Assembly (NCBI GenBank): GCA_965214305.1
Contig: OZ243949.1
Span: 1,922,001-1,986,000, forward strand
Direction: 5' to 3'
Length of the DNA stretch: 64,000 bases
DNA from: Azophilus sp965214305
GTDB taxonomy: Bacteria > Pseudomonadota > Gammaproteobacteria > Pseudomonadales > Azotimanducaceae
A program made the translations under genes and the position numbers. Positions 36,749 to 46,664 of the stretch are shown in pieces (positions within the stretch are counted from its first letter, which is position 1; every line of letters begins with the position of its first letter). The notes beneath the pieces were generated by a model that made no database searches, was not told where the DNA came from, and saw nothing but the letters and a program-made list of their open reading frames with translations.

Positions 36749-37861
36749 TCAAATATCAATGGCGTAGGTGAACTCGGTGTTGGGACCTTCCGGCGGTCCC
36801 GCTCTGTCGGTAACCGTCACGCCAGCGAGTTTCTCGAACTTCCCGCCGCGGAGGGCGCTAACGACGTTAGGGGTGTTGTGCTGTAGGTTCATGGATCTGG
36901 CGACATCCCCGGCGCGTATGGTGATGGTGGTGCGTCCTTGTTGCCGAGCGGGCTCAATTATCGTTTCGACGGCGTAGCGGCGGATCCGGTCGGCTTCCGT
37001 CCCAACGGCGGCGTCTGGTGGTCTAGTTTGATCAGCGTGTGGATGGTGCTCGGTGGCCAAGCGTTTTGCCGTTTGACGGAGATGGTATCGCTCGGCGGAG
37101 TCGAGATAGCGACCTAGTGAGTCAGCCGCGCCTCGGAGGAGCACGCGGTCGAGTTCGGCCGGTATTGCCTCGTGGACGCCCAAGGTCGAGAGGGCCGCGA
37201 GGTCGATAAGAGACCGCTCTCGGATGAAGTCGTCCGCTACCGCGTCGAGCCGCTGGGAGGCGTTCGCAGTCTCGTCAGCGCGTTGATCCGTTTGGCTCGG
37301 GATGGAACTTTGGGCTTTATGAACGTCGAGAAAAGGCTTTATGTCAGATTGGCGCCACTCTGCGGAGGTATCGGATTCCTGGCGCAGGAGGCGGGACTGG
37401 TTGCCTTGTTTGTCGCCGAAGGGTTGAATTCCAAGGAGGTGGACGCGGACGCCGTAGGTTTGGGCAATCTGAACGCCGATACGGACATCCTCGTCGCCCG
37501 AAAGCAGAACGGCGTCCGAGATGGCATGGTTGCGCGCTAGTTCGATGAGGTCGGTGACGATGAGGGAATCGACACCCTTCTGTCTTCCTGTGTGGCCAAT
37601 CCCACCCAAGCGGAGCTTGACGTTGTTGGCGTCTGCAAGCGCTTGCTGTTCGGCGGTTGGCCCGTTAGGCGGCATACCATCGTACCAGTATATGCGGAGC
37701 AAAGATGACGAGGGCGAGCTTGTTTCGACGGCATCCCGCAGTGCCTTGAGCGCTAAGTTGAGATCAAGGTGGATGGAACTGCGTGGGAGAGCGTTGCCCG
37801 AGAGCAGCTTGGAGCCAGCGGAGTATAGATAGCCAGCGTCAACGAAGACAGCCGTGCGCAT
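36749..37861 (-). CDS. NYN-domain (PIN-like) putative ribonuclease
   Basis: A 370-residue protein. Residues 1-165 are an NYN/LabA-DUF88 domain: TAVFVDAGYLY at the start carries the first metal aspartate, GVDSLIVTDLIELAR near 95 the second, and VLLSGDEDVRIGVQIAQTYG near 118 the third acidic pair. The remaining 200 residues include a charged linker and a C-terminal domain (YAVETIIEPARQQGRTTITI) that I do not recognise, perhaps a winged helix. NYN proteins are metal-dependent RNases. It stands alone, beside helicase relics and McrBC. A perfect hairpin lies 33 bases upstream of its start. Confidence 0.75.
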   Translation of the reverse strand: MRTAVFVDAGYLYSAGSKLLSGNALPRSSIHLDLNLALKALRDAVETSSPSSSLLRIYWYDGMPPNGPTAEQQALADANNVKLRLGGIGHTGRQKGVDSLIVTDLIELARNHAISDAVLLSGDEDVRIGVQIAQTYGVRVHLLGIQPFGDKQGNQSRLLRQESDTSAEWRQSDIKPFLDVHKAQSSIPSQTDQRADETANASQRLDAVADDFIRERSLIDLAALSTLGVHEAIPAELDRVLLRGAADSLGRYLDSAERYHLRQTAKRLATEHHPHADQTRPPDAAVGTEADRIRRYAVETIIEPARQQGRTTITIRAGDVARSMNLQHNTPNVVSALRGGKFEKLAGVTVTDRAGPPEGPNTEFTYAIDI

Positions 37862-37893
37862 GGGGATTGCCTATTTGATCGTAGTATCAGGTA

Positions 37894-37917
37894 CGAGGGT
37901 CCCTGGCGGGACCCTCG
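37894..37917. promoter_or_regulatory. Perfect 10-bp inverted repeat upstream of the NYN gene
   Basis: CGAGGGTCCC-TGGC-GGGACCCTCG, 33 bases before the NYN start codon on the minus strand. It may be an operator or a leader hairpin. There is no T-run on either side, so a terminator is less likely. Confidence 0.55.
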
Positions 37918-38023
37918 GTCTAGTTCACGCTCCAACCGTTGTATTAAGTCCGGGAGACGCTGAACGTGGGGAATCCTAGGGCAGCAGCCGCTGGGCGTCA
38001 AGAAAAGGTACCGGCTCAGGACA

Positions 38024-40433
38024 TTGAGGCTGCTTGAATTGCCCTTACTCGACACGCTCAAGCTCAGCCCCCTCGCTTTCCCTCGCAATCCCTACCACCG
38101 GCTGCTCAAGCATTACAAGGACGGCGGCATCGCGCTGATCTCGCCCGAACAATTGCGCAGCAGCATTGTGCGCAAGACGCTGGAACAGCGCGAAGTCGGA
38201 CTGTGGGTGCTCGACGAGGCGCACTGCCTGTCGCGCTGGGGCCACGATTTCCGCCCCGACTACCGCTACATCGCCAAATTCATCAACAGAACGACCTAAT
38301 CGCAAGCCGGCCACCAAGCGCCGGTGCTGTGCCTGATCGCGACGGCCAAGCCGGAAGTCATCGCAGAGATTCGGCAATACTTTCAGAAAAAACTCGGCAT
38401 CGAACTGCGGCTGTTCGATGGCGGTTCCAGGCGGGAGAACCTCGATTTTGTCGTCGCGCGCACAACCGCTGCCGAAAAGTACCAACACATCAGCCAAATC
38501 CTCGCCTCCGATCTGCCGCCGGATACACCCGGCGGGGCGATCATCTATTGCTCCGCAAGGTTGCGAACCGAAGAAATTTTCGCATTTTTGCGTGAACGCG
38601 AAATCGCCGCGGATTTTTTCCACGCCGGTTTGCAGCCGGAAACGAAAAAGTCGGTGCAGCAGGCATTCACCGGGGGCGAATTGCGGGTGATTGTTGCCAC
38701 CAACGCCTTCGGCATGGGCATCGACAAATCCGATGTGCGGCTCGTGATTCACGCGGACATTCCGGGCTCGCTGGAAAACTACCTGCAGGAGGCGGGCCGG
38801 GCCGGCCGCGACCGGGAAGCGGCGCGATGCGTGCTGCTCTACACACCGGAGGATGTGGAACGCCAATTCGGCCTATCGGCCCGCTCGCGGCTGGCCCGGC
38901 ACGAAATTCACGGCATCCTGCGGGCCTTGCGGAATCTCGACAAGCGCAAGAAAAAGCGCGGCGAGGTGATCGCCACCGCGGGCGAGATTCTGCGCGAAGA
39001 CGACGATGCGGCATTCGAAAGGGATGGGCTCAGCGACGACACCCGGGTGCGAACCGCCATTTCCTGGCTGGAAGAGGCGGATTTGCTGTCGCGGGAGGAA
39101 AATCACGTCCGCATCTTTCCCTCGTCGCTGCGGGTGGACTCGGTTGCGGAGGCGGACCGGCGAATCGACCAGCGTGTCGAATCCGCGAAATACCGCGAAC
39201 AATTGCTGCGAATCGCCGCGAGATTGATCGATGCCGACCCGGTGCAAGGCATAACGACCGACGAACTCACGCAGGTCTCGGGGCTGCAACCGAAACAGGT
39301 CAGCAAGGCGCTGTACGATCTTGAGGCGTTCGGCATCGCCACCAACGACACCGCCTTGACCGCCTATGTGCACCAAGGCGCGCCAAACAGCTCACAAAAA
39401 AGGTTGGCAGCCGCCCAGTCAATGGAAATCTCGCTGATCGACGAGATGCGCGAGCAAGCGCCCGACTTGCGGAAAGGAGAGGCGGAGAATCTGAATTTGC
39501 GCGTCACCACCCAGCGGCTGAAGGATCTGGGCCACGAAGGCGCTCTGCCGCAAAAGGTCATGCGCATCCTGCGGGGCTTGGCCGAAGACGGCCGCGGTGA
39601 AAGCGCCCGCCGGGGCAGCATTTCGATCGGACGCCGCGCAGGGCGGGACACGATCCGCCTGACATTGAACCGGGAGTGGAGCGCGCTGCGGAAAACTGCC
39701 GACTTGCGCCGCGCGGCCGCGCGATGCCTGCTGGAACATCTGCTTTCCCGCTTGGAAAAAGGCAGCCAAGGGGTCGATTTGCTCGCCGAAACCACGCTGG
39801 GTGCCCTGCTGTCCGCCATCGAATCCGACATCAACTTGAAAGCGCGGACGAAGGATCCACGCAAACTCATGAACCGCGCCCTGCTCTGGCTGCACGAGTT
39901 GGAGATCATCCGCCTCAACAAGGGCCTTGCGGTTTTTCGGCCCGCCATGACCATCCACCTCGGCGCCGACTGGAAACGCGGTTTCGGCAAACGCGAATTC
40001 GAGCCGCTCGCGCTGCATTACGAAGACCGGATGTTGCAGATCCACGTGATGGAGGAATACGCGCAAAGGGGAATCGGCGAAATCGCCGACGCTCTAGCTT
40101 TGGCGATGGATTACTTCGAACTGGATCAGGAAGCGTTTCTGGCCCGCTGGCTGCCGGACAAAAAAGCGGAAATCGGCAGGCAGATGACCGCCGATTCCTG
40201 GCGGAAAATCGTCGACAGCCTCGGCAACCCGGAGCAGCAGCGCATCGTTGCCGACCAGCGCGAACAAACCAGTTTTCAAACATCCAGTAGACGAGCGCTG
40301 CTGCCGCGCTTCGGTGTTCGCCGTGATCCAGTGGAGCAAGGAACAGTCGGAACCGGAATACCACAAAGCCATCCGCTGCGACCGCGAATGGGAAGTCGTC
40401 ATCCCGGAACTCGTTTTCCTGCCCGAAGACTAA
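38024..40433 (+). pseudogene. Decayed RecQ-family helicase (large, RecQ plus UvrD-like type)
   Basis: Homology begins inside the helicase core (YKDGGIALISPEQLRSS, then WVLDEAHCLSRWGHDFRPDY). An in-frame TAA at 38297 interrupts it, and the same frame then continues LCLIATAKPEVIAEIRQYF, VIVATNAFGMGIDKSDVR and YLQEAGRAGRDREAARCVL (motifs V-VI), then winged-helix and unknown domains up to GNPEQQRIVADQREQT near 40268. There the frame is lost; a different frame gives the C-terminal tail VIQWSKEQSEPEYHKA ending ELVFLPED at 40433. The N-terminal Walker A part and the expected second ATPase domain are absent. So it is truncated, interrupted and internally deleted. Confidence 0.75.
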
Positions 40434-40466
40434 GCCGAAAGATTCTCGACCGCGACGCGGTCCGCT

Positions 40467-40667
40467 TCAATCATGCCAGAGTTCGTTTTCGCCCAAGATG
40501 TTTTCAATACCCCGCAGAATTTCGGATTTTTCCTGATCAAACTGCACATACACTTGGAAGTTTTGCACGGTGCCTTTATCACCCTTGTCGAACAGCTTTC
40601 CTTCCAGAATATGGGCGGTTTTCGACTGATTCAGCCAAGCGCCGGGAGAATTGCGCTGCTCAAGCCG
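40467..40667 (-). pseudogene. Orphan C-terminal fragment of an unidentified gene
   Basis: An open minus-strand frame without a start codon, from the TAG at 40668 to the TGA at 40467, reads RNSPGAWLNQSKTAHILEGK and later NFQVYVQFDQEKSEILRGIE. It has the look of a real protein end (about 66 residues) cut off by the end of mcrC, which overlaps it by eight bases. I do not recognise the family. Confidence 0.4.
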
Positions 40668-41931
40668 CTATAGCTGCGCTGGCCGAGTTCGGTAGGGAAC
40701 AATGCAACTCCTCAATGGTCCGACGCACACTTTCTTGTGGTTGGGTCACATCGAAGGGAACCGCGAGAAGGGCGGGGCCGTCGTCGAAGAAACGGTATTG
40801 CAGGGTTGATTCGAATTTGGCGTTCCGGGGATAAACCAGAGCCACGGCGGAACATCCGTAACGCGCTGCGTAAGCGTGAAGTTGATAAACGTCGCTCTCG
40901 GCGATGCCATGCTTCGGGTCTTGGGCGGTGGCATCGACCTCCTTCCACTTGGCGTCGAGGATGAATCGAGTTTTGCCTTCTTCTTGTAGCGCTATGTCAG
41001 GCTGGGTTGAGAACACGTCTTTGTCATCAATGGTTACCATGTATTTACGCGGCCCCTGCGAGACGACACTGTAGCGCTGTTGGTGACGTCGGAAGCTGGC
41101 GACAAGGAAATCCTCAAACACTTGCTCCATGGGGAATAGCAGGGATAGGTTGGTGTTGCTGCCGGAGAACGTCGCGAGTCCGCGTTGGAACACAATGAGG
41201 TGTACCCATTGCATGATCGCCTGGTAGTGGTTCATGGAGCGGTCGATGTGGTGGCTTTTCCAGTCGGCCAATGGATTCTGCGATATTGGGACTTCGGCAA
41301 GCGCAACCAACGACTGTCGCAGCAGTTGCCGGTTGGTCGCATCGCGAATATGGGGGGCGAGCATATGGAGCACGGCGTGGATCAGGCGGTTGGCCGGACG
41401 GTTGACGCTCAGTTCATCGTGCGACGTGTAGAAGCGAGCCCGGTTCGATGCATTGTGGCGTAGGTGGTAATCGAACAGCAGTCGTCCGCGCAGATAGGGC
41501 AAGTTCTCTTGGACGTCGATGTAGCGGCGCGCCAGTCCGCCTCGCACAAGCGTGTTCAGGAGGTTAAGGAATTTCCGAACGAACACTTCCAGCATGGGGA
41601 AATGCGACAGTGAGCGTATGTCGCTGTCTGGAAGCTGTGTCGGCTGTTTATGTATGCCCCTCCAATGACGCAGCATCTTCAGGAATTCTTGTCGAGTTCG
41701 CTCAATCCGGTCGCTAGTTTCATGATCGAGGTCAATCTTGGGCAAAATCTCAACAGCGGTGCCTTTGCGGGTGGTCACCAAGCCGACGAATTTGCTGGCC
41801 GCAAGGGTGCCGTTGGACTGCCACTTGAAGACATCGGATGCGAATTTAGCCAGATCATCAAGCTCCTCGTCGTCGAGTCCCCTGCCGGCTAGAGATTCGT
41901 GCTCGCGGACGGTTGTAGGGTTGCGGCTCAT
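40660..41931 (-). CDS. mcrC: McrC-type restriction subunit (PD-(D/E)XK nuclease)
   Basis: A 423-residue McrC family protein. The N-terminal region contains GLVTTRKGTAVEILPKID and the central LPYLRGRLLFDYHLRHN. The nuclease motif is in the C-terminal third: PDIALQ near residue 310 and ILDAKWKE near 322 (D...D-x-K). McrC supplies DNA cleavage when stimulated by the McrB GTPase at modified cytosine sites. Its ATG overlaps mcrB by four bases. No break is visible, so it appears functional. Confidence 0.88.
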   Translation of the reverse strand: MSRNPTTVREHESLAGRGLDDEELDDLAKFASDVFKWQSNGTLAASKFVGLVTTRKGTAVEILPKIDLDHETSDRIERTRQEFLKMLRHWRGIHKQPTQLPDSDIRSLSHFPMLEVFVRKFLNLLNTLVRGGLARRYIDVQENLPYLRGRLLFDYHLRHNASNRARFYTSHDELSVNRPANRLIHAVLHMLAPHIRDATNRQLLRQSLVALAEVPISQNPLADWKSHHIDRSMNHYQAIMQWVHLIVFQRGLATFSGSNTNLSLLFPMEQVFEDFLVASFRRHQQRYSVVSQGPRKYMVTIDDKDVFSTQPDIALQEEGKTRFILDAKWKEVDATAQDPKHGIAESDVYQLHAYAARYGCSAVALVYPRNAKFESTLQYRFFDDGPALLAVPFDVTQPQESVRRTIEELHCSLPNSASAAIAA

Positions 41932-44072
41932 CCGCTATTCGTAATTTCGCTCTTCTGATAGATGGCTTGATATGCTTCAGACGACGTCCAGAGTTCGTCG
42001 TTGTCTGCAAGGCGCTCATACACCTTTCTGTCGTTATCCACCAGATCAGGGAGGTTCGATTCGAGAAAGGACTGATCCGGTTTGCGCTCACCGACGAAGC
42101 CATTGTTGCCAAGCACAGCCTTGATCTTCGCCCAGTCGTCGAAGAAGTACTCTTGAAGGAGTGGAAAGACGCTGTAACGGAAAACGTCGGCCAGTTCGGG
42201 GAGGCTGTTGATATCCAGAAAATAGGTATGCCCGATCTGGTGTTCGCGGTCCAGAAGCAGGGCAATTCGTTCGTTGAGCACTTCCAGGAGCTGTTGGCAG
42301 TTGACGCCCTCGATATCGGTTGGAATCATCTCGTGCTGCGGATCTGGCATACACTCAAGAAACTTGAAGCGGCGCCGCAAGGCAGTGTCCAGAAGCTGGA
42401 TGGAGCGGTCGGCGGTGTTCATGGTGCCGATGAGGTAGAGGTTGGCCGGGACGGTGAACGGTTTCTGGGAATACGGCAGCGTCACGGAGGTCGCATCGGA
42501 TGATCCAGCGCGTCGGGAGTCTTCGATCAGAGTGATGAGCTCGCCGAAGATTTTGGCGATGTTACCGCGATTGATCTCGTCAATGATAAGGACGAATCGC
42601 TCTTTGGGGCGGTGGATTGCCGCCTGCGCAATCTGTTTGAAAATTCCATCTCTAAGCTCGTAGCGGAGCTCCACTTCCCCAAGTACAGGCCGGATGCCCT
42701 CGACAAAGTCCTCGTAGGCGAAGTTCTGATGAAAGGTCACCAAGGCGATATTGCCAGTGCCTTTTTGGGGATTGAAGCGAAGTTCGTCGAGTCGCTTGCG
42801 CTTGGCAGTGTGCTCACCGTCCCCTTTTCCCGGATCGACGATGGACACGGCGAGATCGGTCGTTCGGAAGGTCTTTCCTGTACCCGGCGGTCCATAGAGG
42901 ATTTGGTTGAGAGGCTCAGTGACGGCAATAGCCGTGTCGCCTGCTTCATTGAAGGGATTGGCACTGATAGGTGGCTCAGGACTGCCGATGGCCTGCAGTC
43001 GGTCTAGTAGGTCCTTGGTAGGGCGGTAGGCCTCGTTGGCAAAGAACTGGTTCGCGATTTTACGCGCATGACTGAAGCCGAGGTTTCTTGGATTGTCAAG
43101 GAGTTTGGAGACACTGCGTCTATTGATCCAGACGACATGCAGCCGCGCTTTGCTGGATAGTTCTTTGGTGTAGTCGTTACGATACACAAGTCCAATGGCG
43201 TGGCCTTGACCTGCATAACGAATCAAAATTAGGTCGCCGGGCTTAGGCTCCTCAAGTGGATACTGGCTGTCAACTTTGGTTCCCGATACGAATTCCTCCC
43301 AACTGACTTGGCCAGGACCGCCGGTCCATACCGCGTTTTCGGTTTCGAACTCAGGCCACTTATCCGACGCATCGTTGTCAACGTTGGTGCTGACCTGATA
43401 GATGTTCTGGCCGACGGTAGAAAACTCGCCTGAGGCGATAAGCCATGCGACCAGATTGGCTTCGTAAAACTTGCAGCCCGGGAAAGAGTTACGAATTTCG
43501 TCAAGAGTGGCCTGATAGCTTTCCCAGTTGTCGACTTTTATGCTTGAATTGGGCAGTAACATCCGTGTTCTATCATCTAGTGGCATGAATTCGCTTGGGT
43601 TCATCAGAAACAAGGTTTGTGTAAGCTTAGGAAGTCCGACATTCCTTATCTCTAGAGCGCCCCGGAAGTCGGCGGCATTGATTGAGGCTGCACCGTCACA
43701 AGCGGCTCGAAAAAGACGCCAAAGCAGGTCTGGATTGCCATCATTTCCGCTGTGGAAGAGGGCGTTCACGAGTGCGCCTTTAGGAAAGATACAGGCGTCG
43801 TCAGAGTGAGGAGGGGGAGTGGACAAGGCAAATACGCTTTGGACGCTCTCACACAAGCCCACTCTGTGTTTGGTTGCGAACGTCGCCGCCAGTGTGTAGA
43901 GGAACGAGAAGGGATCGACGTAGTGGTCGCCGTAACTCAGCAAGCGACTTTCACTCTCATCGGCTTTCCACCTGACTTTATGGGCTCGTTGCACCAAGTC
44001 GGATTCGGTGCCATCCGCAATGCTCTTCGCGAGTTCGGCGAACCAAGGGATCCAAGAGTACAGTTCTTTCAC
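41928..44072 (-). CDS. mcrB: McrB-type GTPase restriction subunit
   Basis: A 714-residue McrB-like AAA+ GTPase. Walker A is YGPPGTGKTFRT near 395, Walker B LIIDEINRGNIAKIFGEL near 497, and the McrB guanine-specific signature MNTADRS near 550, followed by RRRFKF. The first ~385 residues are unlike E. coli McrB: a helical domain (residues 1-190) then a segment PGDLILIRYAGQGHAIGLVY near 282 that may be an EVE/PUA-like modified-base reader. McrB selects the DNA and translocates while McrC cuts. It lies head-to-head with the TlpA-like gene. Confidence 0.87.
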   Translation of the reverse strand: MKELYSWIPWFAELAKSIADGTESDLVQRAHKVRWKADESESRLLSYGDHYVDPFSFLYTLAATFATKHRVGLCESVQSVFALSTPPPHSDDACIFPKGALVNALFHSGNDGNPDLLWRLFRAACDGAASINAADFRGALEIRNVGLPKLTQTLFLMNPSEFMPLDDRTRMLLPNSSIKVDNWESYQATLDEIRNSFPGCKFYEANLVAWLIASGEFSTVGQNIYQVSTNVDNDASDKWPEFETENAVWTGGPGQVSWEEFVSGTKVDSQYPLEEPKPGDLILIRYAGQGHAIGLVYRNDYTKELSSKARLHVVWINRRSVSKLLDNPRNLGFSHARKIANQFFANEAYRPTKDLLDRLQAIGSPEPPISANPFNEAGDTAIAVTEPLNQILYGPPGTGKTFRTTDLAVSIVDPGKGDGEHTAKRKRLDELRFNPQKGTGNIALVTFHQNFAYEDFVEGIRPVLGEVELRYELRDGIFKQIAQAAIHRPKERFVLIIDEINRGNIAKIFGELITLIEDSRRAGSSDATSVTLPYSQKPFTVPANLYLIGTMNTADRSIQLLDTALRRRFKFLECMPDPQHEMIPTDIEGVNCQQLLEVLNERIALLLDREHQIGHTYFLDINSLPELADVFRYSVFPLLQEYFFDDWAKIKAVLGNNGFVGERKPDQSFLESNLPDLVDNDRKVYERLADNDELWTSSEAYQAIYQKSEITNSG

Positions 44073-44221
44073 GCTTGTCTATTCCCCGTTCACCAAGTAG
44101 GGCCAAGGTTCGGCGCAACTGCGAACAATTGGGATTATGATAAATGGTGGTTTCTTTCATGGCTATGCTTGCGCAACAATCATTTGATCGAAACTTAACG
44201 CAGAATGGCCGGGAGCGTGCT

Positions 44222-44241
44222 GCGACCGGGGGCCCGGTCGC
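44222..44241. promoter_or_regulatory. Perfect 8-bp stem-loop ahead of the TlpA-like gene
   Basis: GCGACCGG-GGGC-CCGGTCGC, ending 19 bases before the start codon. It could fold in the mRNA leader and affect translation, or be an operator. Confidence 0.4.
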
Positions 44242-44260
44242 TGCAAATCTCGGTACACGA

Positions 44261-44767
44261 ATGATGCGATGGCCGCAAGGGAAAATCCGTATATACGCCA
44301 CACTGAGCGGGAGCCGCCGACGTTGGCTTTTGGCAATCACTTTCCTATTGGTTTGCCTGAGCGGTTGCAGTACCGAGGCACCCGTCCAACTGGCCGATGG
44401 TGGTGAGTTGCGTTTTTCGGAACTGCGCGGGCGGTGGCTCGTCATCAACTATTGGGCGGAATGGTGCGCGCCCTGCCGCAAGGAAATTCCTGAGTTGAAT
44501 GAACTGCACAACAGCCGCGATGCACATGGTTTGGTGGTTTTGGGGGTCAACTACGACGAGATTGTTGGCGAAAAGCTACTCGAAGTGATGGAGGAAATGG
44601 ATATTCATTTCCCGGTGCTCGTCGAGGACCCGCGCGAACGCTGGGGTTACGAACAGCCCACCGCGCTCCCGGTTACCGTCATTATCGGACCCGATGGGCA
44701 GCTAAAAAATCAGTTGTTGGGGCCCCAGACACTGGAGATGCTGTTGGCCGAAGTGGCCCATGAATGA
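44261..44767 (+). CDS. TlpA-like thioredoxin-fold lipoprotein
   Basis: A 168-residue membrane-anchored thiol-disulfide oxidoreductase. The N-terminus (RRRWLLAITFLLVCLSGC) is a lipoprotein signal with lipobox LSGC at about residue 35. The active site CAPC is in YWAEWCAPCRKEIPEL near residue 70, and the cis-proline loop is TALPVTVIIGPDG. It probably reduces periplasmic disulfides, for instance in cytochrome c maturation. The start at 44261 is chosen for the signal peptide; longer starts would place the hydrophobic segment too deep. It converges with proS. Confidence 0.85.
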   Translation: MMRWPQGKIRIYATLSGSRRRWLLAITFLLVCLSGCSTEAPVQLADGGELRFSELRGRWLVINYWAEWCAPCRKEIPELNELHNSRDAHGLVVLGVNYDEIVGEKLLEVMEEMDIHFPVLVEDPRERWGYEQPTALPVTVIIGPDGQLKNQLLGPQTLEMLLAEVAHE

Positions 44768-44794
44768 AATTTTTACGGTGTTTGTGTACGGCCC

Positions 44795-46513
44795 TTAATC
44801 CGCATTCGCACACTCGACGAACCAAGCCATATTGGCGAGCTCGCCCGCTGCCACGGAAACCGTTTCGCCGCCCTGCCTTGGGCGATATTCCACCTGCCCA
44901 TTTTTTAGACCACGCTCGCCCACGGTAATCCGGTGGGGCAGGCCAATGAGGTCCGCATCGGCAAACTTGATGCCCGGGCGTTCATCGCGGTCATCAAGCA
45001 GCGCATCGATACCGGCCTCTTTGCATTGCGCGAGCAACACATTTGCCGTTGTGCGCACGACATCGGACTTTCCGTAGTTGAGCGCCAGGATGTGTACCGC
45101 GAAAGGCGCGGTCGGCAGCGGCCAACAGATGCCGTTTTCATCGTGATTTTGTTCGATGATGGCGGCAACGAGGCGGGTAATGCCCAAGCCGTAGCAACCC
45201 ATTATGGGTGTACTGCCTTGGCCGTTGCGGTCCAGGAAGTTTGCCTGCATGGCCTCGCTGTAGATGGTGCCGAGTTGAAAGATGTGGCCGACCTCTATGC
45301 CACGCAACAAACGCAGTTCGCCCTTGCCGTCGGGCGCCTTGTCACCCGGCACCACATTGCGTATATCGACGACGCGGTTCGCATCCACCGGCACATCCCT
45401 TTCCCAGTTGACGCCTCGGTAATGCACGCCGTCCCGGTTTGCGCCGCAAACGAAATCGGCCACCGCCCGGGCGTCACGATCAATGTAGACCGGCAGGTTC
45501 AAACCGACCGGACCGATGGAGCCGGGTTTTGCGCCGGTGGCGCTTGCGACTTCCGCCTCGGTAGCAAATTCGAGCGGGTTGGCGATTCCCGGCAATTTGG
45601 CCGCCTTGACCAAATTGAGTTCGTGGTCGCCGCGCAGAACCAATGCAACCGGCCCATTATCGCCGCTGACTATCAGGGTTTTTAGGCAACGGGTAGCAGA
45701 CAGCCCGAGCAATTCGGCAACGGCGGCGATGGTGGTGCGTCCGGGCGTGGCCACTTCGGAGAGGGTTTCGCGGGGTGCCGGTGCATCACCCGGGGCGGCG
45801 GCACTCGCCCGTTCCAGATTGGCCGCGTAGTCGCCCTCATTCGCATGCACGATTACGTCTTCCCCGGATTGCGCGAGCACATGGAATTCGTGGGAGTTGG
45901 CACCGCCAATATTGCCGCTATCGGCGTCCACCGCCCGAAAGTTCAATTGCAGGCGTTCGAGTATACGCAGATAGCAGGCATGCATTTCCCAATAGGTTTC
46001 GTCAAAGCATGCCTGGCTTTCGTGGAACGAATAGCCATCCTTCATGGTGAACTCGCGGGCGCGCATGACACCGAATCGTGGCCGCACTTCGTCGCGGAAT
46101 TTGGTTTGAATTTGGTAGAAATTACACGGCAATTGCTTATAGCTTTGGATTTCGCGGCGAAACAGATCGGTGATAACTTCTTCGTGGGTGGGGCCGAGGC
46201 AAAAATCGCGTTCGTTGCGATCAGCGATGCGTAACAGCTCCGGCCCCATCTTTTCCCAGCGTGCGCTCTCCCGCCAGAGTTCGGCCGGCTGCACCACGGG
46301 CATCTGAATCTCCTGTGCGCCGCTTGCGTTCAACTCTTGGCGTACAACTGCCTCGATCTTGCGAATAACCCGCAAACCTAATGGCAGCCAAGTATAGATG
46401 CCGGCGGCAACCGGGCGGATTAGGCCGGCGCGCAGCATCAGCCGATGGCTCACCACCTCGGCCTGAGCCGGGTTTTCCTTGAGAGTGGGGGTAAAAAAGC
46501 GGCTTTGCAGCAT
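44795..46513 (-). CDS. proS: Prolyl-tRNA synthetase
   Basis: A 572-residue class II synthetase of the bacterial type. Motif 1 region is GIYTWLPLGLRVIRKIEAVV, motif 2 EVRPRFGVMRAREFTMKDGY, and motif 3 CYGLGITRLVAAIIEQNHDE. Residues ~235-385 are the YbaK-like editing insertion that clears Ala-tRNA(Pro). The C-terminal anticodon-binding domain follows. It charges tRNA(Pro) with proline. It converges with the TlpA-like gene. Confidence 0.97.
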   Translation of the reverse strand: MLQSRFFTPTLKENPAQAEVVSHRLMLRAGLIRPVAAGIYTWLPLGLRVIRKIEAVVRQELNASGAQEIQMPVVQPAELWRESARWEKMGPELLRIADRNERDFCLGPTHEEVITDLFRREIQSYKQLPCNFYQIQTKFRDEVRPRFGVMRAREFTMKDGYSFHESQACFDETYWEMHACYLRILERLQLNFRAVDADSGNIGGANSHEFHVLAQSGEDVIVHANEGDYAANLERASAAAPGDAPAPRETLSEVATPGRTTIAAVAELLGLSATRCLKTLIVSGDNGPVALVLRGDHELNLVKAAKLPGIANPLEFATEAEVASATGAKPGSIGPVGLNLPVYIDRDARAVADFVCGANRDGVHYRGVNWERDVPVDANRVVDIRNVVPGDKAPDGKGELRLLRGIEVGHIFQLGTIYSEAMQANFLDRNGQGSTPIMGCYGLGITRLVAAIIEQNHDENGICWPLPTAPFAVHILALNYGKSDVVRTTANVLLAQCKEAGIDALLDDRDERPGIKFADADLIGLPHRITVGERGLKNGQVEYRPRQGGETVSVAAGELANMAWFVECANAD

Positions 46514-46664
46514 AACCGTGGAGCAACCTTCAATCGTTGCTATTGATGGCCGCAGGAGTCAATGCATGAATAAATCGGGCTAAGGCGACATTGATGGGCG
46601 CTCGTCCCAAGCCCACCGGGCACTTCGGAAAGCGGGGTGCGCTGCGATTGAGTATGTGCCTTGA

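Noticed and set aside
37862..38023. Search for the missing N-terminal part of the RecQ-like gene
   Set aside because: No frame in this stretch resembles a RecQ Walker A region. I see only the hairpin at 37894.
44933..45685. 250-residue plus-strand frame
   Set aside because: It lies within proS on the opposite strand and has no family features.
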